In this document: positions 62,440 through 64,000 of the stretch, one piece after another
Position numbering within the stretch: the stretch's first letter is position 1
Layout of the letters: every line of letters starts with the position of its first letter
Assembly: GCF_014203735.1 (NCBI RefSeq)
Contig: NZ_JACHJQ010000016.1
Coordinates: 1 to 64,000 of the forward strand
DNA length: 64,000 nt
Origin: Actinophytocola algeriensis
GTDB lineage: Bacteria > Actinomycetota > Actinomycetes > Mycobacteriales > Pseudonocardiaceae
Direction: 5' to 3'
Position numbers and translations under genes: made by a program
Notes under the pieces: model-generated
The model's database searches: none
Told to the model about the DNA's origin: nothing
What the model saw: only the letters and a program-made list of their open reading frames with translations

Positions 62440-62589
62440 ATCGGTGACCACGTAGGCGGTCTCACCCGAGCGGGCCATCGACCGCGACCACCGGCCCTTC
62501 GGCGACCAGCGCGCGGTGCAGGTCCGCGTTCGGTGCACGGGCCGCGTCGAAGGGCCTCAGCTGCCAGGACGCGGCCGAACCGAAGGCTG

Positions 62590-64000
62590 TCATCTTTTGT
62601 CTCCGTCCTTCTGATGGGAGCGGAACAACGCGGTGGAGCCGAGGGCGACGACGAGGAAGGCAGTGCCCCACAGGATCGAGTCCCGCGTGGCGGCCGAGAA
62701 CGCGACCTCGCCCGCCGCCCGCAGCTCCGGGTCCTCGATGCCCGGGATGAGCGTCCCCGCGCTGGTGACCACCCGGCCGGCGAGCGAGGCCAGCTCCTCG
62801 CCGGCGAGGCCCGCGGCGGCGAGCTGTTCGGTGGCGTGCGAGGCGAGGGTCGAGAACAACACGGTGCCGAGCACCGCCACCCCGACCGCGGACCCGACCT
62901 CCTGGGCGGTGCTCTGGACGCCGGCGGCCTGTCCGCTCTGCGACACGGGCACCGAGGAGAGCAGGAAGTTGGGCAGCTGCGCGTCGACCGTGCCGACCCC
63001 GAAGCCGTAGACGACCAGTAGCGGCACGATGACCCACGCCGAGGTGTCCTGGCTCGCCGAGAACGCCAGCGTGGCGAGCGCGAGGATCTCCGCGACCAGA
63101 CCCAGTCGAACGACCCCCACCGCACCCCGCCGCTGCGCGAGTGGCGGCGTGGCCCCGGCCGCCGCGAAGGCCCCGACCGCGATGGCGGCGATCAGGCCAC
63201 CGCTCCCGAGCGGCGAGTAGCCGAGCACGTTCTGCAGCCACAGCGGCAGAACGAACAGCAGCCCCAGCTGTCCAAGGGCCACGGCGAACACCACGAAGTT
63301 GCCCTGTGCGAAGGTCGGGATGCGGAACAACGAGACGTCGAGGAGGACCGGCCGTCCCCGCCCGCGCCTGCGTACCTGCCACCCGACGAACGCGGCGAGC
63401 GTCAGCACGGCACCGATCAGGACGACGGGCACCGGGGACAACTCGGCGACCAGTGCGTCCCTCGGGTCCCGCGCCAGCCACCAGCCCTGGTCGCGCCCCT
63501 CGACGAGCGCGAACACGATGCCGACGAACGCGGCCGCCGAGAGCACCAGGCCGACCGGGTCGAGGCCGCGCGCCGCGTCCTCGTCCCGCGACTCCCGCAC
63601 GGTGACGACGATCACCACCGCGACCCCCATGCCGATCACCAGGTTGACCCAGAACACCCACGGCCATGACAGCGCCTTGGTGATCCACCCGCCGGCCAGC
63701 GGGCCGACGGCGGAGACGGCGCCGATGGTCGAACCCCAGATCGCGAACGCCGTGGCGCGCTGCGGGCCGGTGAAGGTCGCGTTGATCAGGGAGAGCGTGG
63801 TCGGCAGGATGGTCGCGCCACCCGCGCCCTGCACCACCCGCGCGGCGATGAGCGCGGTCCCGCTGTCCGCGAGGGCGGCCAGCACGCTGCCCGCGACGAA
63901 CACCAGCAGGCCGATCAGCAGGAGCCGCCGCCTGCCGACGAGGTCGGCGATGCGCCCGGCGGGCAGCAGCAGACCGGCCAGGGTGAGCGTGTAGGCCTCC
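62590..64000 (-). CDS. MFS drug exporter (DHA2, 14-TM type), N-terminus outside the window
   Basis: The visible part has about 470 residues: LLLPAGRIADLVGRRRLLLI (the cytoplasmic loop 2-3 motif A), ARVVQGAGGATILPTTLSLI (motif C region), IWGSTIGAVSAVGPLAGGWI, WPWVFWVNLVIGMGVAVVIV and many further hydrophobic segments to the charged end SHQKDGDKR. The 5' end lies beyond 64000. DHA2 transporters export drugs and metabolites by proton antiport. It is translationally coupled to the decayed P450, so both may have belonged to a biosynthetic locus. Confidence 0.9.
   Translation of the reverse strand, partial: EAYTLTLAGLLLPAGRIADLVGRRRLLLIGLLVFVAGSVLAALADSGTALIAARVVQGAGGATILPTTLSLINATFTGPQRATAFAIWGSTIGAVSAVGPLAGGWITKALSWPWVFWVNLVIGMGVAVVIVVTVRESRDEDAARGLDPVGLVLSAAAFVGIVFALVEGRDQGWWLARDPRDALVAELSPVPVVLIGAVLTLAAFVGWQVRRRGRGRPVLLDVSLFRIPTFAQGNFVVFAVALGQLGLLFVLPLWLQNVLGYSPLGSGGLIAAIAVGAFAAAGATPPLAQRRGAVGVVRLGLVAEILALATLAFSASQDTSAWVIVPLLVVYGFGVGTVDAQLPNFLLSSVPVSQSGQAAGVQSTAQEVGSAVGVAVLGTVLFSTLASHATEQLAAAGLAGEELASLAGRVVTSAGTLIPGIEDPELRAAGEVAFSAATRDSILWGTAFLVVALGSTALFRSHQKDGDKR

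Larger units (their letters stand above)
61924..62593 (-). pseudogene. Cytochrome P450, frameshifted and lacking the heme-binding half
   Basis: The start ATG at 62593 overlaps the MFS stop as ATGA. The N-terminus LRPFDAARAPNADLHRALVA is followed, after a frame change near 62465, by ETAYVVTDPAAARAL, TDPRFVKNPGFAPCSWLGKV and LLAEIDARCRQENRPADLMR, LTVIGGILGVRDSDLDDLMA. A 21-bp tandem duplication repeats PAAARAL in frame, and a 13-bp tandem duplication at 62221-62246 shifts the frame. Similarity ends near 61930, before the I-helix, ExxR and Cys motifs. Not functional. Confidence 0.78.

Noticed and set aside
1-64000. CRISPR arrays, tRNA and rRNA genes, replication origin
   Set aside because: No regularly spaced repeats, no cloverleaf-like or rRNA-like sequence and no DnaA-box cluster were noticed while reading both strands. 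This was by eye, so a covariance-model search could still find a tRNA or small RNA.

Overview
The window is high-GC DNA from an actinomycete. A filamentous, antibiotic-type genus such as the Pseudonocardiaceae fits best; this is inferred from gene content (a LAL-type LuxR regulator, GAF-ANTAR regulators, ChaB/Rho_N proteins, DUF6292, MbtH-NRPS genes, IS256 and IS3 elements) and not from any marker gene. I saw no rRNA gene, tRNA gene or CRISPR array.

Layout. (1) 1-1.7 kb: tail of a VOC protein, then a broken IS256-type element coupled to a HAD-like gene. (2) 1.95-6.2 kb: a lower-GC, translationally coupled three-gene operon (unknown protein, prenyltransferase-fold repeat protein, TrpA-like barrel protein) convergent with an APC permease. 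(3) 6.5-12 kb: a helicase remnant, a LAL regulator of 940 residues and three orphan genes. (4) 12.2-48.6 kb: a dense stress and redox island. It begins with a broken serine recombinase and carries DUF2171, zinc-ribbon, ChaB, HPP, copper-binding Csp and metallothionein-like proteins, a molybdopterin oxidoreductase, a PaoABC-type aldehyde oxidoreductase, aldehyde dehydrogenase, phosphoketolase plus acetate kinase, a STAS protein, SDR and flavin enzymes, and five GAF-ANTAR or ANTAR-only regulators, four of them with GAF domains and three of those four directly clustered with the fifth. A further GAF-ANTAR gene lies at 22.9 kb. (5) 48.65-57.7 kb: a compact NRPS locus on the minus strand (C-A-T; PadR, two DUF1048 proteins and a DrrAB-type exporter; MbtH; A-T; truncated FAD oxidoreductase). 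(6) 57.8-64 kb: mobile and decayed DNA (AbiJ-like remnant, unknown protein, IS3 element inside a second serine recombinase, broken P450) and the start of a DHA2-type MFS exporter that runs off the window.

How the parts may work together. The island looks like a stress and survival module: phosphoketolase feeds acetyl phosphate to acetate kinase, the aldehyde oxidoreductases detoxify carbonyls, Csp and metallothionein-like proteins buffer metal, and the GAF-ANTAR proteins could couple small-molecule sensing to antitermination. The NRPS locus has a loading A-T protein and a C-A-T protein whose A domain lacks the A10 lysine, with its own regulated exporter.

Caveat. At least fifteen genes between 12.8 and 51 kb are broken by one- or two-base changes, many at short G/C or A runs, and several more are fused across deletion-like junctions. 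They are listed as pseudogenes because the reading frame is broken here, but sequencing or assembly error is a serious alternative.
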